Shown: piece after piece, positions 46,263 through 60,386 of the stretch
Numbering within the stretch: the first letter of the stretch is position 1
Layout: each line of letters opens with the position of its first letter
Assembly: GCA_020698575.1 (NCBI GenBank)
Contig: CM036247.1
Location: 28,868,431 to 28,932,430 of the forward strand
Direction: 5' to 3'
Length of the DNA: 64,000 bases
Source of the DNA: Bostrychus sinensis
Lineage: Eukaryota; Chordata; Actinopteri; Gobiiformes; Eleotridae
Notes under the pieces: generated by a model
What the model was told of the DNA's origin: nothing
Databases searched by the model: none
The model's input: only the letters and a program-made list of their open reading frames with translations
Program-made: the position numbers and the translations under genes

Positions 46263-49200
46263 CCATAACCATATTTAGATATTTTGTCTATAATCAGTTT
46301 GACTGGTTAAAACATGGCCAATGCTGATATTGCTATACAACACACCCATATCCTGTTCAGTTAGTCATTTCTGTCTTTCTCAGTCTTTTTAGGACTTAAA
46401 GGTCAGTGATTCCATGACAAGTGTGTGTTACTTTAATCTACACTCTACATTTCTGGAGAATGGCCTTCTGGTTTTTCCAGTGAAGTTTAAATCCTCCAAC
46501 CACACCACCCTTTGTGTTTTCAGCTATCTTTATAAAGGAATGTTTGAAGAGAATAATCTACTTTTCTTGCTCTTTCAGAATTGTTTGCTCTATGAAATCT
46601 TACAGTGTTAAAGGTAAAAGGGAGTTACCTTGGCCAATAACCCTTTATGGCAAGGCATAATTGACGTCTTTCTGATATCTTGCACAACTATCAAGAAGGC
46701 ATTTTAGCTACCAAGGGTGGAAAGTATGGATTTAAACTGTCTACTTATTTGTGGTAGGAGTAGTAGTAGTCTAGTGATACTGGTAGAAGTAAAAGTAGTT
46801 GTGGTAGTAGTAGTACTTGCAGTAGCCTAGTGATATTAGTAATTGAGGCAGCAGTAGTTGTAGTGGAAATAGTAGTAGTACTGGTAGTAGTCATATTCTT
46901 CAAGACTATTACACAAATATACTCCACATATGGCTATACTCATTTGTCTTATTGTTGTGCATACTTTTACTTAACTTATCTCTGAGAATGTAGCCTTGTT
47001 TAAACTTGTGTTTTATGTTTCTTGGAAGCAAACAGTTTCTTACTTTGTACATTATTAGAGCAGTTTTGAACTTTATTAAATCCATGAATTTCGGTACTTT
47101 TATCTTTAAAAAAATCCATTCGTGTTCTCTTTAAATCCTGCATTATAAACTATTCTAAGTATTTTTTTTTATATATATATTTTTTTTGCAATATACATAG
47201 TGGCTGGAGGGTGGTTTTGTATGCGTTTCCCCGTATTTCCACACAGTAAGATAAGTATGGAAAAACCACTGGAGAGTATAAAAGTAACAAAGACTTGCAA
47301 TCCAAAATATGCTTTGTTTTTCCCAGTAATGCTATGCTCTATGCTCTTTGATATATTAGTACTAGTGGTACTGGTAGCAGATTTTGCCATGCTATTACCA
47401 AAACTTTTTTTTTTCCTTTAGTATAGATTATAAGCGCTTTTTCCAATTCTATTTAGAAAGCCCCTCAGCACTATGGAGAAGGGCCCGTGCTGCTGTGAAC
47501 ATATTTATTCATGATAATGTCTGCAAATACATCATTCCGATTCCCACACTCTCTGCTTCCATTCACAAGTAAACATTTGCTTAGTGCTCTGAGCATATAG
47601 TGTAAGCTTGTTGTTGGGGAAGGCCAAGTTTGCTGACCAAAACAAATAAGGAGAAGCGCGCTGGTGTTTGCCCTTTGTGTAGGGTGGCTGTAATAATGTG
47701 CCTCAGGGTTGGCCAAGTGTTCGGAGACGTACCACAAGGGATGTTTATTTGCTGGATCAGCAGCTTTACTGTTTCTTCTACAACATGGCATTTGTCCACC
47801 AGAAATGCTTCCATCTTATATGGCTTGCAAACTGACATTACTAAAACAAGTTTTGCAATACATGTCCTATATTGATTTCTACTTTATTACAGACAAAACA
47901 CAGTACATGATCTCTATTGACAAAACAACAAACAGTACATTTCATTTACTCCTGTTCTCCTGTCCATAATGTGTAGGTATTAAATTCCCACTTTGCCTAT
48001 TTGGAAAATTAATCTGAAAGTGTGGGTAATGGAGCATAAGTCATTTATGAGATCATTGTGTTTGTGGTCATATTATCTAACATGCAGACACAAGATGAAT
48101 AACAATTTACAAATTTTATGTTGTTGGCATTACTCCAGTACAGGTATCAGGTGATGTGTTTTTAATTGAATGAAAGCAGGGATTTTGGGTAACTGTGCTA
48201 GTAATCTTGAATTAGATGTGAAGGCACCAACAACCTCAATAATAAGGGATAACACAGCTAAACAGGCTTAAAGTCGGACCGACATAACACAAGGTACTTT
48301 TGTGCTGGTATTGCACATGAGTGGTAGCATTTTAACTCAAAAGTTCTTGAAGGTTATCACTGTTTTGAATATATATTATAATATCACTACCAAGTCAATT
48401 CTGCAAAGCTGGGGCACTGTGTAAAACAAATAAAACAGAATACAATCATTTGGCAAATCTTGTAAAAAATATTTATCCACAATAGAACCTAAACTACATA
48501 TTTTACTATTTCATGATATAAAAAGAGCTCAATTTGATTTTGATGGCAGCAGCACATCTCAAAAATGTTGGAACAATGGCAACAAATGGCTGGCAAAGTA
48601 GGTGATATATGCTTGCCCTCATCTTTTTTAGTGTTCAGGTTATCTTGTTACTGTACAGGATACAAAACCAGACTACTGTGTAAAATCTTCCCTTTTGCAT
48701 TTGTAGCCATACACATGCAACAATGTCCAAATGTTACATAAGCTGTAATAATGTTTTTTTTTAAACAATCTATACTTTAGTTCTTTTTGAAATAATTTCC
48801 AACATCACCAAAGCTCTACACAAAATACTAGACTACCCAGAGCTGTGGTTGGAGGATATGTAGATAATTACTCAGCAAAACAGAGCTAAGCACTTGCCTG
48901 GTCTATCATTCTGATTCAGCTTGGATGCCTATGCAAGCCTTTAGGATTATGTTTAAGGCGGCCAATTCTATGGCCAAACAACATAAATTGCACTCTACAA
49001 AAATACATTCCCAGCCCAAAGAACAGAAGAGCACATTGAAAACTTTGCAATGATGCAGTGTTTTATTAAAGTCCTCGAGGACAAGCCACAGAGCATTCAT
49101 TTACTCTGGGAGGCTTAGTCATTTTCTGAAACTAAAGATTTTCAGCATTGTCTGAAATTACTTTGTGTAAGACCAGAGCATAAAACATCACCAGTACACA

Positions 49201-49380
49201 CTTGCTCCAAAATATCTGTTTTGAAGTTTTCATTTTGTGAAGTTATGTGTGCAGAGTTTTTATACATCACACAGGAGACTACTTTTCAGTTTATAAAATA
49301 ATAGAAACAATAATGCAAAACAGGTTATACAGCCTACAACCTTTACTGCTTTGTGGCTTTGAACTGTTAATGTTTTTTTT
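46263..49380. other. Intergenic with AGT-rich tract and a repeat fragment
   Basis: AGTAGTAGT-rich sequence at 46753-46890. At 48540-48605, CAGCAGCACATCTCAAAAAT then GTTGGAACAATGGCAACAAA resembles a widespread teleost repeat. No gene supported. Confidence 0.45.
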
Positions 49381-49816
49381 ATGCAGAGATGAAAAGTAAT
49401 ACTTTTACTTCTTGAGTAATTTTGTTTAAAAGTACTTCAGTGTGTGGAGTCTGCATTTCCTCCCAGTATTACCATGTGCACTTTTTAGATGCTACAGCTA
49501 CTGCAGCAGGATTGTATTACCACAAAACTACAACTACAACTAAATACTTCTCTTTTGATGTAAAGTATAGCAGTGTTTCACAAACTTTTTCTCTTGTGAA
49601 TCATATTTCAAAAGGTCAGGCAAATTGTGATGCAACTGGTTTAGTTTTATGTTTTTAGTCATTTCCTTTATGGCTTTATCAGTTTTTCTCACATTCTTAG
49701 CTTCATTTCCTTAGCTTTCACACTAATTTAAATATATTTCTGTAATTTATGTCATAGTTTTGTTTAGTGCCACTGGACTAATGGATACCCTCATTTAAAA
49801 TAACTATCTTTGTATG

Positions 49817-49855
49817 GTATAGTATAGCATAGTATAGTATAGTATAGTATAGTAT
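49817..49855. repeat. TATAG pentanucleotide repeat
   Basis: About seven AGTAT units with one interruption. Confidence 0.95.
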
Positions 49856-50360
49856 TGAGTACAGCAAAGACATTATGTTTTACCAAGTATGTTACTTGCT
49901 AAGAAAGAAAATGTAATGGTTCAAAACAATGACAACCCATCTGACCTTTGACCCCTAAAATGGCCTATATAGAAACAATAAAATGTCTTTGAAAACACTG
50001 CAATACTGTGTGCAGGGTTATACAGTGTCTTACCACCTGACAGAGAATTGCAATCTCTGCATTTTTTTGCCACATCAGCAGGATTATTTGTAATTATGGC
50101 TTTGCATTCATCTTCTTTAGTGTGTGATAACCATTATAAAATCATTGATAAATTTAAAGTGCATTTTTTTAGCAACTCTAGGGGGACACAATTGCTTTTT
50201 ATGTTTTTTACTCTACAGCGTTACATGGCTCATATACCCAACAACCTCAGTCTTTCATTACAAATACACAATAGACTCAATGAACTTGAAAATGAGTGTA
50301 CACAACAGAAGATAGTTCATTAAGATCCAATAACAGGCAGAGTTTACTGTATGCTTTCAC

Positions 50361-50853
50361 CAGAGGTGGAAAGTAACTAGATACTTTTAATTTACTTTAC
50401 TTTACTTTACAGTACATTTTTTGAAGAATATGTATTTTCTGAGTGAATTTTCTAAAACATTTACTTGAGTATATCTTTGATGGGAAAATTAACTTTTACT
50501 CAAGTAAACTTTTAGAACCTATAAATAAATAAAAAATATTTTCTTACCTTGGTGGACAAGTGGGTACTGGCAGTAGTAATAGTAATTGCACTATACAGAG
50601 GTGGTAATATTAGCAGTTAGCAGTAATAGCTATAGTAGTGTAATTGGCAGTAACACCTGAAGTTATAAGAATACTAGCAGCAGTAGTTGTAGTATGTACA
50701 CATTATACAAGTAAACTTTATACTCAATTCTATTTTCACTATTATTCAAGTAATATTTTTACTGAGTGCTTTTACTTCTGCTTGAGTAATAATATTTTGA
50801 AGTAGCAATACTTTTGCTTAAGAAGAGATCTGGAGTACTTCTTCTACTTCTGG
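50361..50853. mobile_element. Tol2-like hAT MITE
   Basis: Begins CAGAGGTGGAAAGTAACTAG and ends AGTACTTCTTCTACTTCTG, an imperfect inverted repeat. Flanks GCTTTCAC and GCTATCAT match at 6 of 8, a decayed 8-bp target duplication. The interior has AGT-rich sequence at about 50565-50690. 493 bp, no transposase. Confidence 0.75.
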
Positions 50854-51789
50854 CTATCATAAGGCTCTCCATGTGAAGAGGCCCAATGACATTTGCTTCT
50901 GCAGTCTCCTCTCCTTCATCATCGCTATGGTTTCCTGGCTCAAACATCACCCTGGCTTTTCATTACCGTCCAGCCACTTGATCCAGGACTGTCGCCTCCT
51001 GGATTTGTGATGATAATCATCCAAAAATCTGTTCGAGACTGGGCAAAACAAATGGTGACGTGACTTCACCTGGCATAAGCTCTGCAAACGATGACAAGTC
51101 GTGACAGCACGTCTGCCGGTGGACACTAGAGAAAAATATTTTGACCATTTTAATCACAATGTTGGCTGGAAGTGGTGATTTGTGGATTGGCTGGTCTAAG
51201 AGTCACGGTCTGACAGAGGTGAAGCATTTAGTATCTCTTCATTTGTGGAACCATCTTATGCATACCTCTTTCCTTACAGCCCCTGTAAATGTCACTGCAC
51301 TAATGATCGTCAATAAGAATACTTCACTGTCCCTATAGGTTTCCCATCATTTTAAGGAAATGTCATCTTCTTATTATTACATGCTAAAAGTCACACACTG
51401 CTCTATATAATGTCCATTCTGCCTGTGCTGAATGTATTGACTGTCACAGAAAGAAGGCTTACTATAGCTTAAAGTTTGTATGTGAGTCTCACATTACCAT
51501 AAATGGACAAATATGGGCAACAGCATGGCCCTTATGAGATGTGCAGTCTGGTCCTGAGAGCTATAAGAGGATAAGAAGACCATGCATGAGAGAATACAGA
51601 CACTAAGGACTCAGATCTGTACTCGAGTAAAAACACGGTTACATAAAAGTGAGTAGAAATACAAAATTACAAGTGCTAATTAAGTGTTTTAGAAAGGGTT
51701 AGTTTTGTTGTTGTGGTTTTTTGTATTTGCACAACATCAAATACTATTACTAGTATTATACATTATCCTTTTTCTTGCATGTACCAAAC

Positions 51790-51835
51790 CTGTAATTGAA
51801 CCGCTGACCTTCTAATTATGAGGCAAGCATACAAT
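51790..51835 (-). mobile_element. SINE fragment with box B-like motif
   Basis: On the minus strand, AAGGTCAGCGGTTCAATTAC is box B-like. Box A is not seen. Confidence 0.4.
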
Positions 51836-51892
51836 AAATGAATAAATAAATAAGAAAATCAATCAATCAGTCAATCAATCATTAAATAAATA

Positions 51893-52231
51893 CAGGGTTC
51901 ATACATACATACAAATACTGGGGAATTAAAAAGTATTAAAAATCATTAAATTGAGTATGCAAAAATGAAGGCCTTAAATGGCAATAAAAGCATTCCAACA
52001 AGCATTCAAAATTTAAAATAGTTTTGAAGTAAAATCGCTGACTTTATTAGTTTCATTTCTTAATTTAAATATGTTTTATAGCCTAAATAATAATTTATTA
52101 TATCCATAGCCTACGCTATCATGGAAGAGGGGCAGAAAGAGGACATTGATTGTGTGTTGGTGGCATTAAAACTTTTTAAAATGGCATTGAAAATCATTAA
52201 ATTAGACTTGCTGATACCTGCAGGAACCTTG
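51893..52231. mobile_element. hAT-like MITE inside an AAAT-rich tract
   Basis: Begins CAGGGTTCATAC and ends GCAGGAACCTTG, an imperfect inverted repeat. The interior repeats AAAAATCATTAAATT-type sequence at both ends (51940 and 52190). Flanked by TAAATAAATA on the left and ATAAATAAATA on the right; the host microsatellite hides any target duplication. Confidence 0.6.
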
Positions 52232-53671
52232 AAATAGATAAATAAATAAATACAATCTTTTTACTATTAAAGTATTTATTTAAAAAATGTTAAAAAAAAA
52301 TGAATACTTTTTATCCATAAAAAATAATACTTCAAAAGTGTGTTTAAATTACATTAGTAAGATCTAGTTTTCACTTCTAAGCAAATTTTTGTATAAGACG
52401 ATTACAAAAAGCTAAGCGAATTGAAAAATCTCTCCACATAAATTGCATACAACAGCACTGACTCAAAGCATCATTTCCAAAATGTCTATTTAACATGATC
52501 AGTATTGTACTCATTTATTTCTTCTGTTACATGACCTTTAGTAGAGTTAATTAAAATCCTTGCAGGCTTCAAAAATGGGATAAACATTATAAAAAGATAG
52601 CCAACAGTGCCATAAAGAAATAAGCGGATTTACATGAACCAACCACTGAACAAATAAATCATTTACATAAACAAATGAGAGTGTTTGATGTGACGCCATG
52701 ATCATTGCTGTGGTTCTAGGCTAACATGCACTGAGTCTCCACTGCAGCATCAGGAGCAGTCATTAGCAAGGTACATCCGCCTTCCTGACTAATTGACATT
52801 TTCCGCCCTGGTCATTGCCCTCTGCCATTACTGCAGTCGTCAGCTGGAACACAGTTTAGAACAACTGTATATTTTTTAAGCATGAGTTTTGTAGTATTTA
52901 TGTTGGAAGCATTATCTTGTCTGTTTGAGTTATGGCTAATGCTTTTATTTTGAAGGCATAGCTGATATATTGTACACAGAGGCAAATTAATGGCACTAAT
53001 TAGACAGGCACCATGGGACATTATAGGCAAGATACAGCAGCAGATGGCATACTGTTCCATCGAAAATTGACAAATAAACCTTCATGAAACTTGAAAGCCA
53101 ACATGCACAATGTTGTTTACCCCAAATCAGTAAGGATGCTTCAGTGTTTTAGAGGCCATATGAAAGTTATCAGTACTGAAGTTATGGTACTATTACTTTA
53201 AAATTATATTATCCTAGCAGAAGTAAAAGTAGTCAACAAAAATATTATTAGAGAAAAGGTATTGTTTGTGTCCTGTGCCTAGCTGGCCACTGTCCGGTCT
53301 GTACCCCGCTTAAGGTCCATAGTTATTAGTTACCAGTCACTAAAAATGTTCCCTTAATAATATGTGAATAATATGTGAATATTATTAAAGGAATTGGGTA
53401 ATGTGCCTGTTTACAAATTAGGTTTCATGTGTGACAACCTACCCTGCACCCCTCAGGTGGACTACTCTGGGTTATATGCTAACAATATCTTAAAATTATT
53501 ACTTTGATTCATTGTGATAAGAAACTTAAGTCTGCTGTCTGTCACCTGCATGTGTTATTTTTTCAAGATTTGTATTTAGAAGAAAATTATGAGAAAAATG
53601 CGGAAACAGTAAGTGGCCATAGAGCTAACCTTTTTCTTCCTGTTATCACGTTAAAATTAGTTAATTCCGTC

Positions 53672-53826
53672 AGTTTCCCAAGATAACGACTTAATTTTCT
53701 TGTATAACAAGAAACCAAGGTTTGTTTTCCTGAGATAACGAGTTAATATTCTTGTTATAATGAGAAAACATGGTTGTTTTTTTCTGAGATAACGACTTAA
53801 TTTTCCTGTTATAACAAGAAAACAAC
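53672..53826. repeat. Three copies of a ~53-bp tandem repeat
   Basis: AGATAACGAC/G recurs at 53681, 53733 and 53787. Each unit pairs AGATAACGACTTAATTTTC with TTATAACAAGAAAA. Confidence 0.85.
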
Positions 53827-53827
53827 A

Positions 53828-53830
<3 letters not shown>

Positions 53831-53918
<88 letters not shown>
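53831..53918. repeat. TA microsatellite (88 bp)
   Basis: Uninterrupted TA run directly after the 53-bp tandem repeat. Confidence 0.95.
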
Positions 53919-53920
<2 letters not shown>

Positions 53921-54689
53921 TCTTTAAGATATTGGTGGTGTTTTACATGTTCTGAAGCACCCAGAAGGAGTTCAGTTCTGACATTTAAAATGCACTAGAA
54001 GAGGCCTACAGTATGTCGTCGTTTTTGGCACTGAGTCAGATTTTTCAAAGTGATCACAGGTAGTTGCATGTACATGATATAGTTGCATATAGATTGCTGT
54101 AGAGCACTGATGTGATGGTAATAACTCCCACCAGGGCACACTGGTGACATTTGCTGCTGTGGAAGTCAGAAGAATGGGCTTCAGTGTTAGCTAAGGAGGT
54201 CCTTCACTATTAGGAGTAAATCTTCTTAGTTTCCCAAATGCTGCCTATACCAGCTCTAAATGGTTTAAAAATATACAGCCAAGCCAAGGACAGATATAGA
54301 TTACAGCTAACACAGGATTCATGACACTGGCTAAAAGACTGGGTTGTATCCCTGACTGCACAAAGCCCACTGCATAGAGAAATTAAGGGATCAAGTCTTG
54401 GCCCTAGAAAAATGGTAATCATATGCATTCTGAGGAGGAAAACTGTCATATTGATCTAAAGGACAGACGTGAAGGTTTGAAGATACCAAAGGCCAATCCC
54501 ACACAAAAACAAGTTGATGATACGGTCAGGTCAAACGTCCCCGAGTTCCAGTCCTTCAACCAGATGCCCATCCACATCAATACATCAGGATGGGAGCAGC
54601 ATTGAATGCATATCTAAGTACAATGGGGCACAGATTCACAACAGTTAGAGGCTTCAGTTCAGCATCTCTGAAGATACTGAAGATACTTA

Positions 54690-54880
54690 AACTCTTATTA
54701 GACTTAGATAGACTTTATTGATCCTCCATATAAATAGCTTGGTCACAGTAGCTGAGTTGCACATAAAAACACTCCTAGCAAACATAGAAAATAGATGTAA
54801 GATTTGCACGTACAAAACGCAGAAACATAAGTACTGTATACACAATATACACACAGGTAGTGTATTAAAGTAGGTAGTGA
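54690..54880. mobile_element. LINE tail-type repeat
   Basis: TTAGATAGACTTTATTGATC begins a sequence like the common teleost repeat found at LINE 3' ends. Class not certain. Confidence 0.45.
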
Positions 54881-55610
54881 AGTAAAAGAAACATGATCCT
54901 CACAGTGTCCTTCCTACCATCGCATCATTCACACTAACATGAGTCTGATACCTAAACTGTAGAGGGTCCAGGGCAGCTGGGATATGGGCAACAGAATATG
55001 GATGAATGATTTTCTAGTGCCAAGGTGATCCTTTGATCACCATATGTAGTGGGCACTGTCCTGTCTGGGATACAACCAGGTTTATGCCTTCTGTCCTACA
55101 CTTGCCCTGATTGTTTATCCAGTCCTGTGTGATCTGTACACCATCCGGACGAATAATCTATATCTGTTCTTGGCTTGGCTGTCTTGCATTTGCCCAGTTA
55201 TGTCCAGTGTGGAGAACCTCCTTAGCTTACACTGAACCCCATTCTTCTGAGCTTCACAGCACCAAATATCATCAGTGTGCTCTGGTAGTGCCTGACATTT
55301 GCTCTTTTGAAAATGGTGGTAGTCGTTACCAGTACATCAGTTTATCAATCTATAGTCAACTATATCATGTAACTGCAACTACCTACTAAAAAATCAGTGA
55401 CTCACAACATAGGTCACTTCTATATTTTAAAAGCCAAAACTAAAATCAGCATCCTTTAGAACATATAAAACAGCACCAATATCTTGATGATTGGTGTTAT
55501 CCGCTTTGTGGTCCAGATTAAAATATGCAGTTCTTTAAATACAAGATGCATTTACAATATAGTGTGGCATTTACAGATTATTACAAGTCCAAAGCATATT
55601 ATAGATGAAA

Positions 55611-55645
55611 AACAAACAAACAAACAAACAAACAAACAAACAAAA
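55611..55645. repeat. AAAC microsatellite
   Basis: About eight CAAA units. Confidence 0.95.
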
Positions 55646-55747
55646 ACAGATAACATACACATAAAAAAACACATTTACATGAAGCCATCAATTAGAATTA
55701 GGACTCTGGTTAAGTGATGTAATGTAAATACAGTATACCTTTCTTTT

Positions 55748-55807
55748 TTAAGTCGTTTAACTACTTACTTGAGCAAAAATAGGTTATCCAGTTACTTTCC
55801 GCCTCTG
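55748..55807 (-). mobile_element. Tol2-like terminus fragment
   Basis: On the minus strand it begins CAGAGGCGGAAAGTAACTGG and continues with GCTCAAGTAAGTAG. Confidence 0.55.
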
Positions 55808-57484
55808 TTTGTGCCCAGGCATCTGACATCCTGTTAATTTTAACAAAAGTAATATGTGCAATTACAAAACTTGGCCACAGGATGGCAGCACCTCTTTTTT
55901 TTCTATTTTACAAATTCAGCATGTGGCCCAGCGCACTAGCTTGCTGCTAAACTTTGCTCACTTCTGTGCATAGGAAAAAATAAAGAAAGAAAGAAAGAAA
56001 TGTTGAGGATGATGATATTACCAAATCTTATGTTTTAAAAGTGTAAATCAAAGGCAGTGTATAGCAACAATACTATAATAAACAACATTTTAGTGAGTAG
56101 AACTAGGCTGAAGTCCTTCAGGATTTTATATCGGGGCAGCGTAAACCAGTTTCAGATGTAACAAAATGAAACATCACATGTTTTTTTCACACACACAGAC
56201 TGTTCCAATAAAAGTAGCTCAGCGCTGCAGAGTCTGAGCTGTCAGGTCAAGGTTTCTGAGGTGTTCTTCTCTTTGTGAAGCAGGTAGACCTCTGGCTTCA
56301 AGGCTAAAACAGAACTCTTACCTCATGATATGTTCACACACGCACAGAGAGGTGTGCTCCATCAACCGCTCTGCCCAGGTCACATCTGGCACCTCCCAGA
56401 ACAGAGCGCAGAGGGGTAACACTCCAAACTACAAAGAGAAATGTGCACTGTATACATGCACTGATACACAAGATATAAGAGGTTTCAAATAATGCCAGTT
56501 GTGCCGATCTGTGGTGGAATTTTGACATTTATGAAATATTTCTTAAGATGAAGCAGATTTTGATGTAGTTATTCAAGAGTGGTAATTAGGTACTTTTGTA
56601 TGGCACTTTTTACTTTTATTTTTTATAGATAAAGCCTTCCAGAGATGACATAATAAAAGTGGTCCATGAGATTTTTTATTTCAAAAGTAGCCATTTATCC
56701 CATTTGTTTTGAAAAAGGACTGAACCATGCTTATTTGTTCTAACTGTATTGTGGTCTGTTGAACTTGCAGACCAATGTGCCCATGCAGCTACTGCTACAT
56801 GCAAACTTTATAAAGGGTCTATAATGAAAAAAGAGTCTATTAACAGTCTAATTGTTATTATTGGTCACGTGAACACTGATCTGATTTCTCCACGTGTCCA
56901 GGAGTATGAGTTTGATTAGTCTGGCTAAGGAAGTATATCTGTGCTTCTTCTTCACCCAAACATATGCATGCTGAGAATATTCTGTTGTTCTTTTCACAGA
57001 CCCACACACCACTGACCGAGCTGTTGGAGTTTGACCATGTTCTGACTCAACCTTTGCGCTCACAGGATCAGCTGGAGCACAGATCATCACCTCATCCAGC
57101 CAGATGTTCCAGCGTGTACCTCCACATCGCTTTCTGTCGTTCACCAGCTCACCAGAGCTAATGTATCATTTATTCCTCTTTCATATATAATTAAACACAA
57201 TAATTTGTGATTTGGACCAGAATGTTCTTTAACAAGTAAGTACTTGTTGGGGTACTTGGGCTGTTTCTAATATTGGTCAACAATTTACATCTGAGACATG
57301 AAGAAATAAAAACCTTAATGTGTATTTTACTGTAATGTGTACAATTTAGATTCAAGATTGAAATGAAAAAATGACTAGAGTTAACACAGTTAGCAGGAAA
57401 ACACTATGCTTAGCCTACATTATGCAGTGCTAAACTGTGCCACAGCATATACTGTGCTATACGATACTGTGCTATGCTCTACCT

Positions 57485-58011
57485 CAGAGGTTTCTGACCT
57501 TTTTTGTCTTGTGTACCCCCTGGGCTTTTTGTCTTACCCTAAGTACCCACTCACTTATACGTGTGGATGATTATAAGTCCTAAAAAACATTTAGTAAATA
57601 CAATTTTCACTATCATTTTTTAAAGAAGACACCAAATAATAATAATCTGTCTGCTTTTAAAATAAATATATGGACTCTTAGTGAATATTTTATGTTCAAA
57701 ATAAATATACAAGATAAAAATTAAATAAAAAGCATTTGAATAAGTCCTCTTTATGCAAGCTATTGAACCTTAAAATATGTAACAAAATATATGATTTAAC
57801 TGACTAACTAATGCTTTAACAGTTTCAACTCCTTTTTTTATCAGTCACTGAGACACTTGAGCTTGTCTTTCATAAGTTTATAGTATAGTTTCATATATAT
57901 CTCTAATATATCTCTAATTACCTTTGAAATAGATTGAATTAATTACAAGTACCCCCTGCAATGTGCTCACATACCCCTAGGGGTCCCTGTGCCCTTGGCT
58001 GGGAAACACTG
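57485..58011. mobile_element. hAT MITE with 8-bp target duplication
   Basis: Begins CAGAGGTTTCTGACC; the other end read on the minus strand is CAGTGTTTCCCAGCC. Flanks CTCTACCT (57477-57484) and CTCTACCC (58012-58019) match at 7 of 8. TACCCCCTGG near the left and TACCCCCTG near the right are internal direct repeats. 527 bp, non-coding. It lies in a tract of imperfect GCTATGCTCTA/CTATGCTATACTGTG repeats. Confidence 0.8.
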
Positions 58012-59529
58012 CTCTACCCTGCTACAGTATTCTATGCTATGCTATACTGTGCTATGCTCTCTCTTAAACATTAATGTAGAAATACAACACAGTTGAGTTA
58101 GTAAATTGGTTCCAAAGTGCAGTTTCACCACTAGGTGCCACTAAATCCCATAAAATGCACTCTTGATAGCACAAGGGGATTTTTATTTGATGTCATATTA
58201 TGGTTCATACACATTTCTTTCCAGTCTCTCAGAGTGGAAATGTATTGTAGAATAAATATACCGCTAAATCTACTGAGTTCCTAAAAATGCTAACATTATC
58301 TAAAAAAGGCCAACTGTCTTAATATCTGTTGTATTTTGTTTGCTAAGTTTGTCTTGACCTAAATGGTTTTACTCTCTGCAAATAAGCTATAATTTCCCCA
58401 ATTGTACGTGTTTCTTGCTCATTCACAAACTGTTGGATCACCTCTATGATACCAGGCCTATACATTATTACTTTTCTATAAACTGCCATTTACTTTTGCT
58501 AAATATGTCACCAAAGCCTATCTTTAATCAGCCCTAGCAGTTTACAGTGTCACTCTTATACCCTCATATCAGCTCAGGGTGACAACTCCGAATTCACTGC
58601 CATTGTGCCCCATAGAGCTCCCACATGAGAGCGCGGCTGTGGTCAGTGGGCCTATAAAGGGAACGCCACAAAACGCTGTTCTCATCTTATTTTAAGCGCT
58701 AGAGAGACAAAAATATAGGTCCTCATAAAAACATGCAGGGAACTATTTCTGGTTAAGTACAAAAAGGGAGCAGTGGGACCTTTCAGAGCTCAGTTATAGA
58801 CTGGCTGCTACAAAGTGATGACTTGTTTTATGGATAGGGCAGAATGTAGAATGATGTGACCTAGGCTTGTGAACATGGTATAGTTCACGGACCATGGCAG
58901 GAAATATGATACAGAGGGGAAAAGTCCAGCTCAGGCCACGTCCTTCCTGTAATCTATTTTACCGTATTTGAATAGCACTTTTTTGATAAGACTGGTGGAA
59001 AGTCATCACTGATTTTCCTTTAGCTCAGTGCTGATGTGGAAGACTGCACACAAGACTAATTTTAGATTCCGCTGAATCATCTGCAACTGTTTGTTATTAT
59101 TTATAATTTATCAGCCGCTCTTCTGAAAAGTGTGTGCCGCTAAGAGCTTAGACGAAGAGGCTTGAGTACTGTGCTCAAATTTGTTTTCACATATACAAAT
59201 AGTAAAAGGTTTAAGAGTGTATGTGACAAATGCTATTCATAGTACCACACTCCCCTAGCATAGGACAGGAAATAAAACTCATACAATCAGATAAACTCAT
59301 ACTAAGAATAACACATGATAGACCTTGTGAGGTGAAGTGGGCGTGGAACATTTGAATAGGTTGTGTATTTTTTTTTTAAGTTGCATCTGTTTTTTCTTGA
59401 CATGTTGGTAATGCCCTATGTTATATCTATCTGCCCCCAGGAAATCCAACTCAAATCAACAGAAACGAGAGTAATTCTTTGTATAGATTTTATATGAGAG
59501 CCCACTAGTACCTTAAGTAGACCTTACAA

Positions 59530-59690
59530 TGCAGGAACACTCACACAGGACAGAAATCTCAGTTGCAGCGCATATACAGGGCAACTACAGCCTGCCTTGG
59601 GGTTGTGGGTTCGAGTCTGAACTCTGTCTGAACTCTGACAGTTTGCCTAATGTTTCCCCCTGCTCTCCCCAATTTCCTACTATGAGGAGC
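59530..59690 (+). mobile_element. Divergent tRNA-derived SINE
   Basis: GTGGGTTCGAGTCTGAACTC (about 59605-59624) is box B-like. It is followed by a GTTTGCCTAATG...CTCTCCCC body, as in teleost SINEs. Box A is degraded. Confidence 0.5.
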
Positions 59691-60099
59691 AGAGGAGCGT
59701 GTTTTTTTCTACAGTGGTTCTTAGTGGGTACATGTGTGCTCCTCACCGCTGCCCCCGCTGGCCCAGGGCACTACACCAAATGTCAAGAGTCTGTAGAGGC
59801 AGCACTGTGTGGAGCGTGACTCAGCGTGGACACTGATGTAACAGGACACATGTACAATGGTGCAGCACCACACACACAGTGCATCTGAATATTGCATTAG
59901 AGCACTGAAGCTGTCTGACTGGCTGCTGGGTAAAGAGTCTTGTTTTTAAAAGATGTTATGGGTCAGATCAGTACGGCACAGTTTGGAGAAGCTGGCGTTT
60001 TTACTGTTCTGTGTCTAAGAGAAAGATGTCTGGAATGTAAACAGTGATATCACAGCAAAAACTGAGATATATAAACAAGCCAGATAAGCTAGATATACA

Positions 60100-60350
60100 T
60101 GACATGCACTTGAGTATTCCGGTTATGATCGGGTCTTTTAAGAATCCAGGTTTTGTCTTTGTGCATGTAAACATAGTATCCTGAATTCAGTATACAGGAA
60201 ATGCCAGTATTCAGGTTATGAGAAACCAGGATACTTGACCTGGAAAACTCCTATAATAACCTGGATACTGTGGCATGTAAACGCAGTATCCTGATTTCTG
60301 AACTCACCTGACGTACTGAGCATGTGTGAACTCCAGAGACGTACAAGCCT
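60100..60350. repeat. Interspersed repeat with CAGGATACT motifs
   Basis: GCATGTAAACATAGTATCCTG and GCATGTAAACGCAGTATCCTG are two direct copies about 110 bp apart (near 60163 and 60272), with further inverted copies such as CCAGGATACTTGACC. A transposon-derived repeat of unknown class. Confidence 0.5.
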
Positions 60351-60386
60351 CAACTTTCCCACAGCAACTGTAATAGCAACTACCCT

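Noticed and set aside
46745..46927. Thr/Ser/Leu-rich ORF
   Set aside because: Translation of an imperfect AGT repeat.
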